A DNA stretch of 64,000 bases. It comes from Anastatus disparis (Eukaryota > Arthropoda > Insecta > Hymenoptera > Eupelmidae). Shown piece after piece: positions 23,372 through 32,557 of the stretch. The first letter of the stretch is position 1. The number at the start of each line of letters is the position of its first letter. The stretch lies in the NCBI GenBank assembly GCA_017163975.1, contig JAFFSR010000299.1:979501-1043500 (forward strand), read 5' to 3'. A program made the position numbers and the translations under genes. Below the pieces are notes generated by a model. The model was not told the origin of the DNA, did no database searches, and was given only the letters and a program-made list of their open reading frames with translations.

Positions 23372-23469
23372 GTTTACGTGACAAAGTCAAACCTAAGATT
23401 TACCTTTTCAAAATATAAACGCTTGTTTGATATTTTGATCATCAGTTGTAAATCAGTACTCGAAGAGAG

Positions 23470-24158
23470 ATGCTCGTACACAAATTACAGAAGCACCCTA
23501 AGATAAAGGGTTACTTGATAAAGTAATCAATAACTTACTTATTGAAATGCATATTCCAGGATATTAATATTGTGGTCCCGGAACAAAACTGAAAAAGCGT
23601 CAAAAAGAGATGATACAGGTATTAATCCACTTGATTAGGCATGCAAAGAACATGACATATCTTATTTTGATAAAAATGCTGATCGAAAAGTAGCTGACAT
23701 GAAGCTCGCTGATAAAGCTTGGCAGCGTATTAGAGCCAAAAATGCAAGTCTTAGCGAAAAAGTAACTGCTTTTGTTGTTGCAAATGCTATGGAATCAAAA
23801 GGGAAGACAGGAATGGGTGTGAAATTAAGTAAATTAGTAACTGCAAGTAAAAAATCATTAAAATCAAGTAAACATTCTCGCAAAGTTATTCAGTCCTCTT
23901 TAAAGGTGCGGTAAGAAAAAAATTATCATTTTACGTATTCTACCTGTTCCATCAAAAATAGGTGGCGCTCTGCCTTTTCTCATACCATTGTTCGCAGCAC
24001 TAAGTGCAACTGGCGCTCTGGCTGGAGGAGCTGCTGGAATAGCTAAAGCAGTAAATGAGGCTAAAGCTGCACAGAAAAATTATGAAGAAAGTAAGAGGCA
24101 TAATAAAACTATGGAAGCTATTGCTCTAGGAAAAAGTCTCTATCTTAAACCATATTAA
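23470..24158 (+). pseudogene. Phospholipase A2-like virion protein with hydrophobic C-terminal segment
   Basis: Likely start at 23470. A YCGPG calcium-loop motif (23568-23582) is followed after a frameshift by a D-x-A-C-x-x-HD-x-x-Y active-site motif (His 23651, Asp 23654). Stops lie at 23565-23567 and 23636-23638, the latter within the active-site motif. Codons 23699-23914 give a basic helical region. After another frame break, 23930-24158 encodes PSKIGGALPFLIPLF and SATGALAGGAAGIA, a hydrophobic, Ala/Gly-rich helix with GG-A sites resembling adenain-type cleavage points, then a charged tail ending KSLYLKPY. Secreted/virion PLA2 domains act on endosomal membranes during entry. The segments could be one protein or two adjacent ones. 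Confidence 0.8.
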
Positions 24159-24164
24159 ACTGGA

Positions 24165-24586
24165 ATGGGATTGTTTATGAAACTTTATATCGGTCATGGT
24201 CAAGTTGAAAAAAAAAACTTCGATTTAACTTTGCCAAATCGTGCACTGACTGACTATGATCTTATAAAGTATGCTTGTATGATGCAAATCCCATATTTTT
24301 GAGGTGGTTTTATGAGAAATAATCTACCTCCTGATGGCCCATAGCATAACGAATCTGCTATAGTTAACTTAGATGATTTTCAAAACAAAGGCACTCACTG
24401 GGTATGTTATCGAAAACGAGGTTCTAAGTGATTTATTTTGATAGTTTTGGTGATCTTAAACCCGCTACAGATCTCATGTTATATTTTAACGTGAAAGAAG
24501 TTGAATACAACTATAGAAGATATCAGAATTTTGACACATTTTTTTGTGGACATCTTTATCTTTAATTCTTGTGTGAAAGACTATAA
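24165..24586 (+). pseudogene. Adenain-like cysteine protease (C5/Ulp1 fold)
   Basis: Capsid maturation protease. The catalytic His is at 24396 in GTHWVCY, the Asp at 24440 in YFDSFGDL and the Cys at 24545 in FFCGHLYL; all three are present in correct order and spacing. Stops at 24300-24302 (TGA), 24342-24344 (TAG), 24429-24431 (TGA, where the frame also shifts by one) and 24563-24565 (TAA) break it. Length of about 140 codons is usual for Polinton proteases. It lies just after the PLA2 gene, whose GG sites it could have processed, and before the penton gene. Confidence 0.85.
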
Positions 24587-24631
24587 AAGAAGAGTTTTCA
24601 GACAAGCAGGATCATTCTTTTTCAAACAGTC

Positions 24632-25321
24632 ATGGAAGATAGTTCTACTTTGAGTCTTTCAGGCAAATCTTTTGTCTTAGAAGCGCAATATTTTCCTTCA
24701 ATAGAACTACCACAGCATAAGAATTTTGTTTTGGTTTTAGTTGAACTTTTAACATTCAACTCGATTCCCAATGTTAACGATTCGAATAATTAACTTTATA
24801 TAAACGGAGAGAAGATTATTACTATTCCTACTGGCAGTTATGAAATTGATGCTATTAATCAATTTTTGCAAAAAGATTTGAAATCAAAAGAAATCGAGTT
24901 TTCCTTAAAAGCTGACAACAATACTCTCTAAAGTGAGATTTATTGCAGTCATCAGATAGATCTTAGACCTCGCGATTCAATAGGCAGTCTTCTCGGTTTC
25001 ACTCGTCGCGTTCTTCATGAAAACATTCATCACAGCTCTGATTTACTTGTGAAGATATTGAAAATAAGCGCACTCAGAGTAGATTGTAATATTACTACAG
25101 GTGTTTACATCAACGACAAAAAAGTTCACACGATCCATGAGTTTTTCCCAAAAGTTCCTCCAGGATATAAAATCATAGAAGTTCCATCGCATGTCATATA
25201 TTTACTTCTTAATGTTAAGAGTATAGATCATTTTCAAATCCAAATCGTTGATCAAGACGAAAATTTAGTGAATTTCCGAGGAGAGGAAATTACTATTAGA
25301 CTTAATATAAAATCAGTATAA
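24632..25321 (+). pseudogene. Minor capsid (penton) protein, single jelly-roll
   Basis: A single frame of about 229 codons from ATG 24632 to TAA 25319-25321 with only two internal stops (24791-24793 and 24929-24931) and no frameshift, so this is one of the best-preserved genes. Diagnostic stretches include ITIPTGSYEI, SIGSLLGFTRRVL, ITTGVYINDKKVHTIHEFFP and NFRGEEITIRL. It forms the vertex pentamers of the capsid. The stop overlaps the start of the next gene (TAATG). Confidence 0.87.
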
Positions 25322-25467
25322 TGGGAATCGTTTACAATTCAAGTGTGCATATAAGTAAGCCATCATGTCAACCCACCATCAGTCGTCCAAAGGTACTCAA
25401 ACCGGTAACACGGAAGAGCATCCAGTTTCTCGAAAGCATAGGTCTCAAAGTACGTGGAAAAAGATAA
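25321..25467 (+). CDS. 48-residue basic virion-associated protein
   Basis: ATG overlaps the penton stop by one base. Intact frame, start MGIVYNSSVHISKPSC, Lys/Arg-rich and ending GLKVRGKR. It sits between penton and major capsid protein, where Polintons often carry a short basic gene. Intact despite its broken neighbours, but its small size makes that unremarkable. Confidence 0.6.
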   Translation: MGIVYNSSVHISKPSCQPTISRPKVLKPVTRKSIQFLESIGLKVRGKR

Positions 25468-25497
25468 ATTGTATTATTCTCTGCTGCTTCCAGAAAA

Positions 25498-26776
25498 ATG
25501 GACGAAATTCTAAGCATTCAATCAGGTGTCGCATTCGATGAGTCTATTGCTTATTATGAGGTTCACGCACATCAACCATACTCCACATTAAGTTTCAATA
25601 ACAGTGATGAAATTCGTATTTCTATTCAGCGTCAAGATTTATGCCTCTTACCATCATGTAGTTACATCCATGTATGTGGAAAATTACAAAAACCAGATGG
25701 ACAAGCACTAAAACTAATTTCGTTAACAAAGGCATTTGTCATCTGTTTGATGAAATTCGATATGAACTTAATGCTGTAAAGATAGATAAAAGTAAAAATG
25801 TTGGTCTGAGTAGTCTCATGAAGGGATGCATTTCATTTAATCCAAATCAGACTGTAACATTAGAAAATGCAGACTGGTTTGGTGTTGAAGAAGGAAACGA
25901 AACAATTGTTGATGATCATGGAAATTTTGACGTTTCTATCCCTCTAAGTATGATTTTAGGCTTCGTTTCTACGATTACAAGAGTTCATGCTTCATATTAA
26001 CAACAATTCTCTTGATTACAAGAAAATTGTTGTTAATATGAAGCATGAACTCATTCTCACAAGATCAAGAAATGACCTGAATGCTATTATACAGGAAGGT
26101 ACTGTAGCCAACAATGTAACCACATATGAAACTTATCAAATAAAAATATTAAAGATAGAGTGGTTAATGCCATATGTTATTGCATCAGATAAACAAAAAA
26201 TCCAGCTGTTAAATTTTATTGGCAAAGATAATCCTATTTCTATGAGTTTTCGATCTTGGGAGTTATTTGAATATCCTCTTCTTCCAACAACAAATAAACA
26301 CGTCTGGACGGTAAAAACTTTAAATCAATTGGAGAAACCACGTTTCGTGATTCTTGGATTACAATCGGGAAAAAGGTTTAAAAACTAAAAATGCCAGTCG
26401 CTTTCACCACTGTAATATTAGTAATGTAAGACTTTTCTTGAATTCGCAATATTATCCGTACAACGATCTCAATGTTGACATATCTAAGAATCAGTTTGCT
26501 ATTCTCTATGATATGTATGCTAATTTCCAGAAAAGCTATTACGGAAGAGATCCACAGCCATTGTTGACAAAGGCTCAGTTTATCAACTTTGAACCACTCA
26601 TAGTTATTGACTGTTCACGACAAAACAAATCTCTAAAGAGCGCTCCTGTCGATGTTCGTCTAGAATTTGAGTCTCAAACTGACTTTCGAGCTAATACTTC
26701 AGCTTATTGCATGATCTTACACGATCGCATCTTTCAGTACAATCCTATTAGTGGAGATGTTCGGAAGCTTGTCTGA
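25498..26776 (+). pseudogene. Major capsid protein, double jelly-roll
   Basis: Four overlapping open segments (25498-25720, 25674-25975, 25987-26388, 26354-26776) together cover a protein of about 425 codons. Recognisable stretches: VAFDESIAYYEVHAHQPYS, ICHLFDEIRYELNAV, NPISMSFRSWELFEYPLL, VKTLNQLEKPRFVILG and ILHDRIFQYNPISGDV. Frameshifts occur near 25720, 25960 and 26370. At 25981-26052 a 34-bp inverted repeat has been inserted (listed separately). It builds the hexon-like facets of the icosahedral capsid. The C-terminus is intact. Confidence 0.9.
25981..26052 (+). repeat. Near-perfect hairpin inside the capsid gene
   Basis: Arms of 34 bp (one mismatch) with loop ATTA: GAGTTCATGCTTCATATT on the left is mirrored by AATATGAAGCATGAACTC on the right. 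GATTACAAGA is directly duplicated at 25972-25981 and within the hairpin. The right arm is normal capsid coding; the left arm is an inverted extra copy, as produced by a template switch. Confidence 0.9.
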
Positions 26777-26815
26777 ATTATCTTCACTTTTACGTAAAAA
26801 AATTAATATTTCAAA

Positions 26816-27289
26816 ATGGAATATGCGGTAGACATGATTGGTTTTAAGCAAATGGGTGGTAAATATGTTCTAAAGGAAATATCAATCATTCCTCTCAACG
26901 ACAGTGATGATCCCATTGTTCATCTATTCAAAAAACCTTTTTCATGGAAAAGGCTCTCTGAGGAATTGCAAGAAGAAAACATCCGACTCAAACATAATCA
27001 TGGAATAGCTTGGAACACTGATGGACTAGATTACTCTCAAATTGCAAACTTACTCCGTAAACATTTACATGATGCTACAAAAGTTTTTGTTATGAATGAA
27101 TTCAAACGAAAATGGTTGCTAAGATTCTAATTTCTTGTTTATAACATCAATGAATACGGATATGCATTAAATCCATCTTTCAAATGCGTTACTGTGTGTA
27201 CAAACCATAATCCAATTCATTTGACTGTCTGTGCACTACACAATGTCAAACTCATGAAATTATTCTATCTCTCACAAAACCATTTGTAA
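26816..27289 (+). pseudogene. Exonuclease-like Polinton protein, right copy
   Basis: A 157-codon frame interrupted only by TAA at 27128-27130. Features in order: a strand with VDMIGFK, then KEISIIPL, FKKPFSWKRL, HGIAWNTDGL, KVFVMNEFKRKWL, and a C-terminal C-x2-H...CALHNVKLM region that could carry metal or catalytic residues. It is homologous to the minus-strand gene at 13339-13734 but clearly diverged, so they are paralogues rather than copies in a terminal repeat. The alternation of strands and acidic/His residues suggests an RNase H-like nuclease. This is inference. Confidence 0.7.
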
Positions 27290-27334
27290 GAAAATAAAGT
27301 AGAAAAAGTAGAAAACGCTACAGGCATCCTAGTT

Positions 27335-27460
27335 CACATTCGGATTCTAAAACACTTGGAGAGGGTGTGCTAGAATCCGTACGGGTTCTAACACACCTTG
27401 GGCTGTGCTAGAATCCGGGTGGGCTGGAATGCCTATAGTCTATCTACTACCGACAATTCC
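27335..27460. repeat. Polinton right terminal inverted-repeat region
   Basis: Inverted counterparts of the left end: CGGATTCTAAAACACTT ends at 27357 and GGTTCTAACACACCTT at about 27400, plus two motif copies in forward orientation (TGTGCTAGAATCCG at 27366 and 27405). The outer GGAATGCCTATAG matches the left flank in inverted orientation. Confidence 0.6.
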
Positions 27461-27884
27461 AATTCGGGAAACTGCAAATGACGCCCACTTGGTTGTCTCC
27501 CAGCAAACAAAAATGCACGCAACACAAGTAAAACGTCACTTCAATCCCATGAACGATTCGCACAAACCAGAAAGACGATTTTTATATCTCTTATTCCAAG
27601 GAAATAGCTGACACTCAAGGACGATTGAAAACTCAAGATCGCAGCCTCACTCTTACTAACCGACCTGTTTGCTTTTTTCACTTGCTTGAATCTACCCATC
27701 ATGCATTGCGCGCGCGCTCTTCAACGGTCAGCCCTCTGAGCAACTAAAAAAGACTCTCTCTGTCTCACTCCTATACTCGCAAGTCAAGCATAGAAACTTA
27801 CGTTGTGCTGTGCGACTAACAACGAGGACAGATATATGCGCATACTATCACCCTGTATACGCGTAATTCGCTATCCTCGTTACA
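27461..27884. other. Right remnant of the inserted block
   Basis: More GC-balanced than its surroundings, with a GCGCGCGCG run near 27710. It ends TACGCGTAATTCGC then TATCCTCGTTACA at the satellite boundary. No gene. Possibly the 3' part of the LTR interrupted by the Polinton. Confidence 0.35.
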
Positions 27885-28935
27885 CCTTATATTTTCTTAA
27901 GCTCCATATTTTTTTGGGCCTAATATCTTTTTGATTCTTACGTTTTCTTGGGCTCTACATTCTGTTAGGCCAAATTTTTTTTTATTCTTATTTTTTGTTG
28001 GGCTCTATATTTTTTTTAACTCAATAATTTAAGATTTATATATTTTTTTTTTGCACAATATTTCTTCAGGCCCAAAATTTTTCGATTCTTATATGATTTT
28101 GGGCTCTATATTTTTATGTGCCTAAAAATTTTTTGATTCTTGTATTTTCTTGGGCTCTATATTTCTTTTATACTTATATTTTCTTGGGCTCTATATCTTT
28201 TTTGAGCCCAATATGTTTTTGATTTACATATTTTCTTGGGCCCAATATGTCTTTGATTGTTACATTTTCTTGGGCACTATATTTTTTTGGGTCTAATTTT
28301 TTCTGTTTTCATATATTTTTTTAGCTCTTTATTTTTTTGGGTCTAAAATTTTTTTTTTATTTTCATGTTTTTTTGGGCTGAATATTTTTCTGCGCCCATT
28401 AGTTTCTTGATTCTTATATTTTCTTGGGCTCTATATTTCATTCATCCTTATATTTTTTTGGGTTCTATATTTTATTTATCCTTATATTTTCTTGGGCCCT
28501 ATATTTTTTTGGTCTAAATATTTTTTTGATTCTTTTATTTTCTTATGCCTTTTATTTTTTTGGCCTAATTTTCTTTTAATTCTTAGATTTTTTTTACATT
28601 TTTGGGGTCCCATATTTTTCTGATTCTCTTATTTTTTTGGACTATACTTTTTTTCGGGCCCAATATTTTTTTGATTTTTATATTTTCTTGGGCTATACAA
28701 TTTTCGGGCTTAATATTTTTTTTATTCTTATATTGTTTGGGCTCTATATTTTTTTGGGCTTAATATTTTTTTGATTCTTGTTTTTTTGTTCTTAATATTT
28801 ATTTGATTTTTATATTTTCTTAGACTGTATTTTTTTGGGCCCAATAGTTTTCTGATTCTTATATTTTTTTAGGCTCTTCATTTTTCGAGCTCTATATTTT
28901 TTTGGGTCTTACATTTCGCCGTGTCCTATATTTCT
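27885..28935. repeat. T-rich ~51-bp satellite array, right part
   Basis: Same unit and orientation as 6825-8189, beginning exactly at CCTT after the inserted block. Copies become degenerate near 28900. Confidence 0.9.
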
Positions 28936-29104
28936 TAACGTTGCGTTTCATCCAAGCCTGTATAGTTTTACATTGGATTCTTCAGTATAGCGTATTTTTT
29001 GTAATGTCTTATACAGACTCTGCTCTAGACGTTATAATATTTTCATTTTATTTTGAATTCAATATATTTGTGCGTCTTACCTTGGCTTAAGACATAACAA
29101 ATCT

Positions 29105-29364
29105 AATAATGCATCCCGATATATAGCGGATTCAACAGCGCATCCCCATATGCAGTCAATTTAACAGCGCATCCCTTTATACAGCTAATTTAACAGCGTT
29201 TCCCCATATGCAGCTGATTCAACAGCGCATTCCCTTATGCAGCTGATTTAATAGCGTATCCCCATATGCAGCCGATTCAACAGTGCATTCTCCTATGCAG
29301 TTGATTTAACAGCGCATCTCCATATGGAATCGATTAAACAGCGCATCCTCTTAGGCAGCTGATT
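29105..29364. repeat. 29-bp minisatellite, nine units
   Basis: Unit approximately AACAGCGCATCCCCATAT then GCAGCTGATTT. Units alternate between a CCATATGCAG form and a CCTTATGCAG form, giving a 58-bp higher-order repeat. Confidence 0.9.
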
Positions 29365-29414
29365 ACATATCATATCAAACTATTGATTTGATAGCGACAA
29401 TTGATATATATATC

Positions 29415-29570
29415 GAAGTAAATATTATATATCAAAGTAAATATTATATATGTTGGTAAATATTATATATTTCAGTGAATATTATATATTTTAGTAAATA
29501 TTGTATATTTTAGTAAATATTATACATTTCAGTAAATATTATATATTTCAGTAAATATTATATTTTTCAT
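29415..29570. repeat. AT-rich short tandem repeats
   Basis: About seven units of roughly 21 bp of the type GTAAATATTATATATTTCA. Confidence 0.85.
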
Positions 29571-29683
29571 TATATATTTGAGTTCAACTATTGCACAATC
29601 TGAAACATAAATATATACAATATCTCTTAACATATTCTTTGCAATATCTCTTTATAAACAATGTCTTTCGTATAAATCGTATT

Positions 29684-31893
29684 CTATTCAATTTTATTTT
29701 CTCCGTTGACGATAGCGTTGTCGTCTACAAATAATTTTGGATCATTTTTATATTTTGTCCTTGAAAGTGCGACATATAATTTTCCATGACTGAAAACTGA
29801 TGACAGCAAATAAACACCAACTTTTTCATAAGATTGTCCTTGAGGTTTATTAATAATCATCGCAAAACCTAATCTAATAGGAAACTGTTTTCGTTGCATA
29901 TTAAAAGGAATTTGATCCGTAGATAGAGAGAAACTTATTCTTGGAATGAAAACTAATTAACCTTTGTTTTGTCCAGTTGCTAATTCGAATATTTGAGCAA
30001 TTCTGTAATGTCAACCTTGTTCCATTACAAAATCCCTCATTGACATTCAAATTTCTTAAAAATAATATAATAGTCCCTACTTTTGAATGTAATTTATGGG
30101 GTGAAAGTTCATTAGGAATTAACAGGGGGCCGAAATATCTGTCTTTGTCTAATAGTGTTTTTTATCATTTATATGAACACTATCCGTTGTGGCAAGAAAA
30201 AAATAGTAGCCCCCGGTAGATATTAGTATAGTAAGTAAATTTTGTAATAACAATTAAATTATCTTATCGTGTAGTTTTTTGAATAATATGAGACCTACCA
30301 AAAAAGATAGGTTATATTCTAGTTTGTTCGTGGGTCTCATATTATTCAAAAATTACGCGATAAAATAATTTGATTGTTATTACAAAATTTACTTATTATA
30401 CTAATATCTAGCGGGGCCACTATTTTTCTCTCGCTACAACGGATGGTGTTTATATAAATGATGAGAAACGCTATTAGACAAAGACAGACAGTTCGGCCTC
30501 CTCTTAACTTATTGAAAAATACTGTAGGTAATATAATATCTAAATTTTCTTTGTTATAAATTTCAACTGTATCAATACTTAAATATTCAACATGGTTTCC
30601 CTCCATTAAATTCAAAACATTATTATTGATTTTAGTAACATCATTATTTTTAGGAGCCAAAATAACTTTCTCCGTTAGATTCGTATTGTTTATTTTTATT
30701 GCTTTTCCGAATAATTCTTCGACAAGATTTTCGTTAATCATAAAATTATCTGGTATAGCACTTAGGTCATTATCATCTTCAAAAACATTGCGGCGTTTTC
30801 CTTCTCCAATATCTAATAACCATTATTTAAAATTATTATCATTATACGAGACTCGCCAATTTTCATTTAACTTCGTTTGCTTAAAATTCTGCCATAATAA
30901 ACTGAATTTAACTGAATTTTCAATAAAGTTCATACGGCTTCAATGTCGAACAATTGGTGATGTTTGTCTAAAATCTCCTGATACAATTACAGTTTCACCA
31001 CCGAAGGGTTAACTTACATCGCATAAATCCTAAAAAAGACGATCAACTGCTTCAAAAGCAAATTTTGAAGTCATGGATATATCATCCCAAATAATTATTT
31101 GTGTTTCCTTTAACTATTTGCCTTCTGCAGAATTAGAATTAACATTACAAGTTGTACAATCTGTTATATTTAATAGTAGTTAAAATATTGTATGCACTGT
31201 TTAATGAATTCGCTGCTATACCTGTCCAAGCTATACATAAATAATGTATAGTGTGATATTTAAAATAAGCTATGAAAACGTTAAGTAAATAACTTTTTCC
31301 ACTTCCACCTGATCCATCAATAAAAATATATTTTTTTTTACTTCAGTTGTTTAAACTTTTTATAGCAGAGTTGAATATTTGCCTTCGTTTATCATTTAAA
31401 GAATTTATTTTGATTTCTAATTCATTAAAAATATTATTATTATGATTTAAAATTGTTTCATCATTATCTTCTCCTATCTTAGGTAAATTAAAATCGTTCG
31501 AAGAAAATCCATTGACTTGTAAATTATTTTTAATAACATTCAATGCAAAATTTTCGCCTTTAATTTTTTCGAATTTAGGATGGTAAAACTTATCTTTATA
31601 TTTTTCATATGAATCTCGTGCATTTACAGGATTATGAAAAACGCAAATGAAAGCAAATAATTCACAAAGAGCATAAGGGAATTCTGTTGAAGATGCTTCT
31701 TTCAAACATCTATCCCATTCTTCATCTTCATTAATTAATTATTTTGCCTTAGCTGCATCATAAAACGAATTGTACATCACATCATCAACAGTACGCAAAG
31801 CTTTAAGAGATGCGGCTCCTTTAACATGTAATATTAATAACCTAATAAAATAACGTTCTCTATCTTTCGGACTTTCAAAGTACATTCTACTAA
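29684..31893 (-). pseudogene. Helitron 1 Pif1-like helicase part
   Basis: ATP-dependent helicase that unwinds the element during rolling-circle transposition. An upstream linker reads MYFESPKDRERYF and LHVKGAASLKALRTV (31890-31770). The P-loop GSGGSGKS is intact (about 31295-31320). Motif II-like WDDIS and the GDFRQ motif lie near 31085-30965. The frame resumes beyond the MITE with PNELSPHKL and GFCNGTRL (30110-30010), then [19 protein letters not shown] and YVALSR at the C-terminus (29899-29684). Scattered stops such as TAG near 31040 and TAA near 29960 inactivate it. Confidence 0.87.
30123..30503. mobile_element. Foldback MITE, TTAA-flanked, 381 bp (family A, copy 2)
   Basis: Ends CAGGGGGCCGAA and TTCGGCCTCCTC, long palindromic arms, centre near 30310. 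TTAA at 30119-30122 and 30504-30507. It interrupts the Helitron 1 helicase at FFNKL/IPNELSPHKL; host codons on both sides join at the single TTAA. Confidence 0.92.
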
Positions 31894-32557
31894 CAAGAAG
31901 AGTGATTCACCTTCAGGTCACCAATTTTGCTCAAATTCTGGGAATGTTTTCTGGATGCAGAAACATGAAGGAAGCCAAAATTTTAGAGGTCAACACTCAA
32001 TATTTCCCTAGTTACAGGCCATTGAAAAAAATCACTAAGAAAGTCACTAGATTTTCAAACGCTTATAGTATCTCGTCATTGTTAGCTAGAAGCTTACACC
32101 TTTTTTTAAATCAAAACTGAGCTAAAATCCTTTCGAAATAGCACCTATAGCATCTCAAAATATTATTTTTTCTCAAAGCTAGAGCGTAATAAAGATTGGA
32201 CCTGAATTTATTGTTTAAAACATTAATTGATAATAAAAGCTGAAATTGGGTTAAATCTTTATTATGCTATAACTTTGGGAAAAAATAATATTTTGATATG
32301 CTATAAATACTATTTTGAAAGGATTTTAGCTCAGCTTTCATTTAAAAAAAGGTATAAGCTTCTAGCTAATAATGTCGAGGAACTATAAGCGTTTGAAAAT
32401 CTAGTAATTTTTTTTTGTGATTTTCTTTATTTGTTTAAACCTAGAGAAATATTGAGCGTTGACCTCTAAAATTTTGGCTTTTTCATATTTCTGCATCCAA
32501 AAAACATTCCCAAAATTTGAGCGAAATTGGTGACCCGAAGGTAAAACACTCTTCTCG
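31894..32557. mobile_element. Palindromic MITE, family B, copy 1
   Basis: 664-bp imperfect palindrome, ends CAAGAAGAGTGATTCACC and GGTAAAACACTCTTCTCG. Each arm contains the same 70-codon frame (start M-x-x-L/Q-V-T-N-F-A-Q-I-L-G-M-F). It interrupts Helitron 1 between the Rep and helicase parts, just upstream of MYFESPKDRE. The same element is at 58967-59608. Confidence 0.9.

Larger units (their letters stand above)
9011..27357 (+). mobile_element. Polinton/Maverick (adintovirus-like) element, degraded
   Basis: This is a self-synthesising DNA element of about 18.3 kb between motifs matching AAGTGTGTTAGAATCCG. It has the full hallmark set: protein-primed family B polymerase, chromodomain integrase, FtsK/HerA-type packaging ATPase, adenain-like cysteine protease, single-jelly-roll penton, double-jelly-roll major capsid protein and a phospholipase A2 gene. 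The replication gene is on the plus strand at left, integrase through ATPase are on the minus strand in the middle, and the virion genes are on the plus strand at right. Nearly all reading frames are interrupted and two catalytic residues are replaced, so the copy is inactive. Confidence 0.93.
8190..27884. mobile_element. Inserted block in the satellite with TGTAAC...GTTACA ends and CCTT duplication
   Basis: The block begins TGTAACGGAG and ends CCTCGTTACA. CCTT is present just before it (8186-8189) and just after (27885-27888). Joining the flanks at one CCTT gives an uninterrupted satellite unit, so this is a clean insertion. TG...CA ends with a 4-bp duplication are typical of LTR elements. 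With the Polinton removed, about 1.35 kb remains, the size of a large solo LTR or truncated LTR element. The alternative is that these are outermost ends belonging to the Polinton itself, but Polintons usually make 6-bp duplications. Confidence 0.6.

Noticed and set aside
13339..27289. Alternative genetic code explaining in-frame stops in the Polinton
   Set aside because: Frameshifts, insertions and catalytic substitutions accompany the stops, and all three stop codons occur, so ordinary decay is the simpler reading.
29105..29364. 29-bp direct repeats resembling a CRISPR array
   Set aside because: Units are contiguous with no spacers and the sequence context is eukaryotic; it is a minisatellite.
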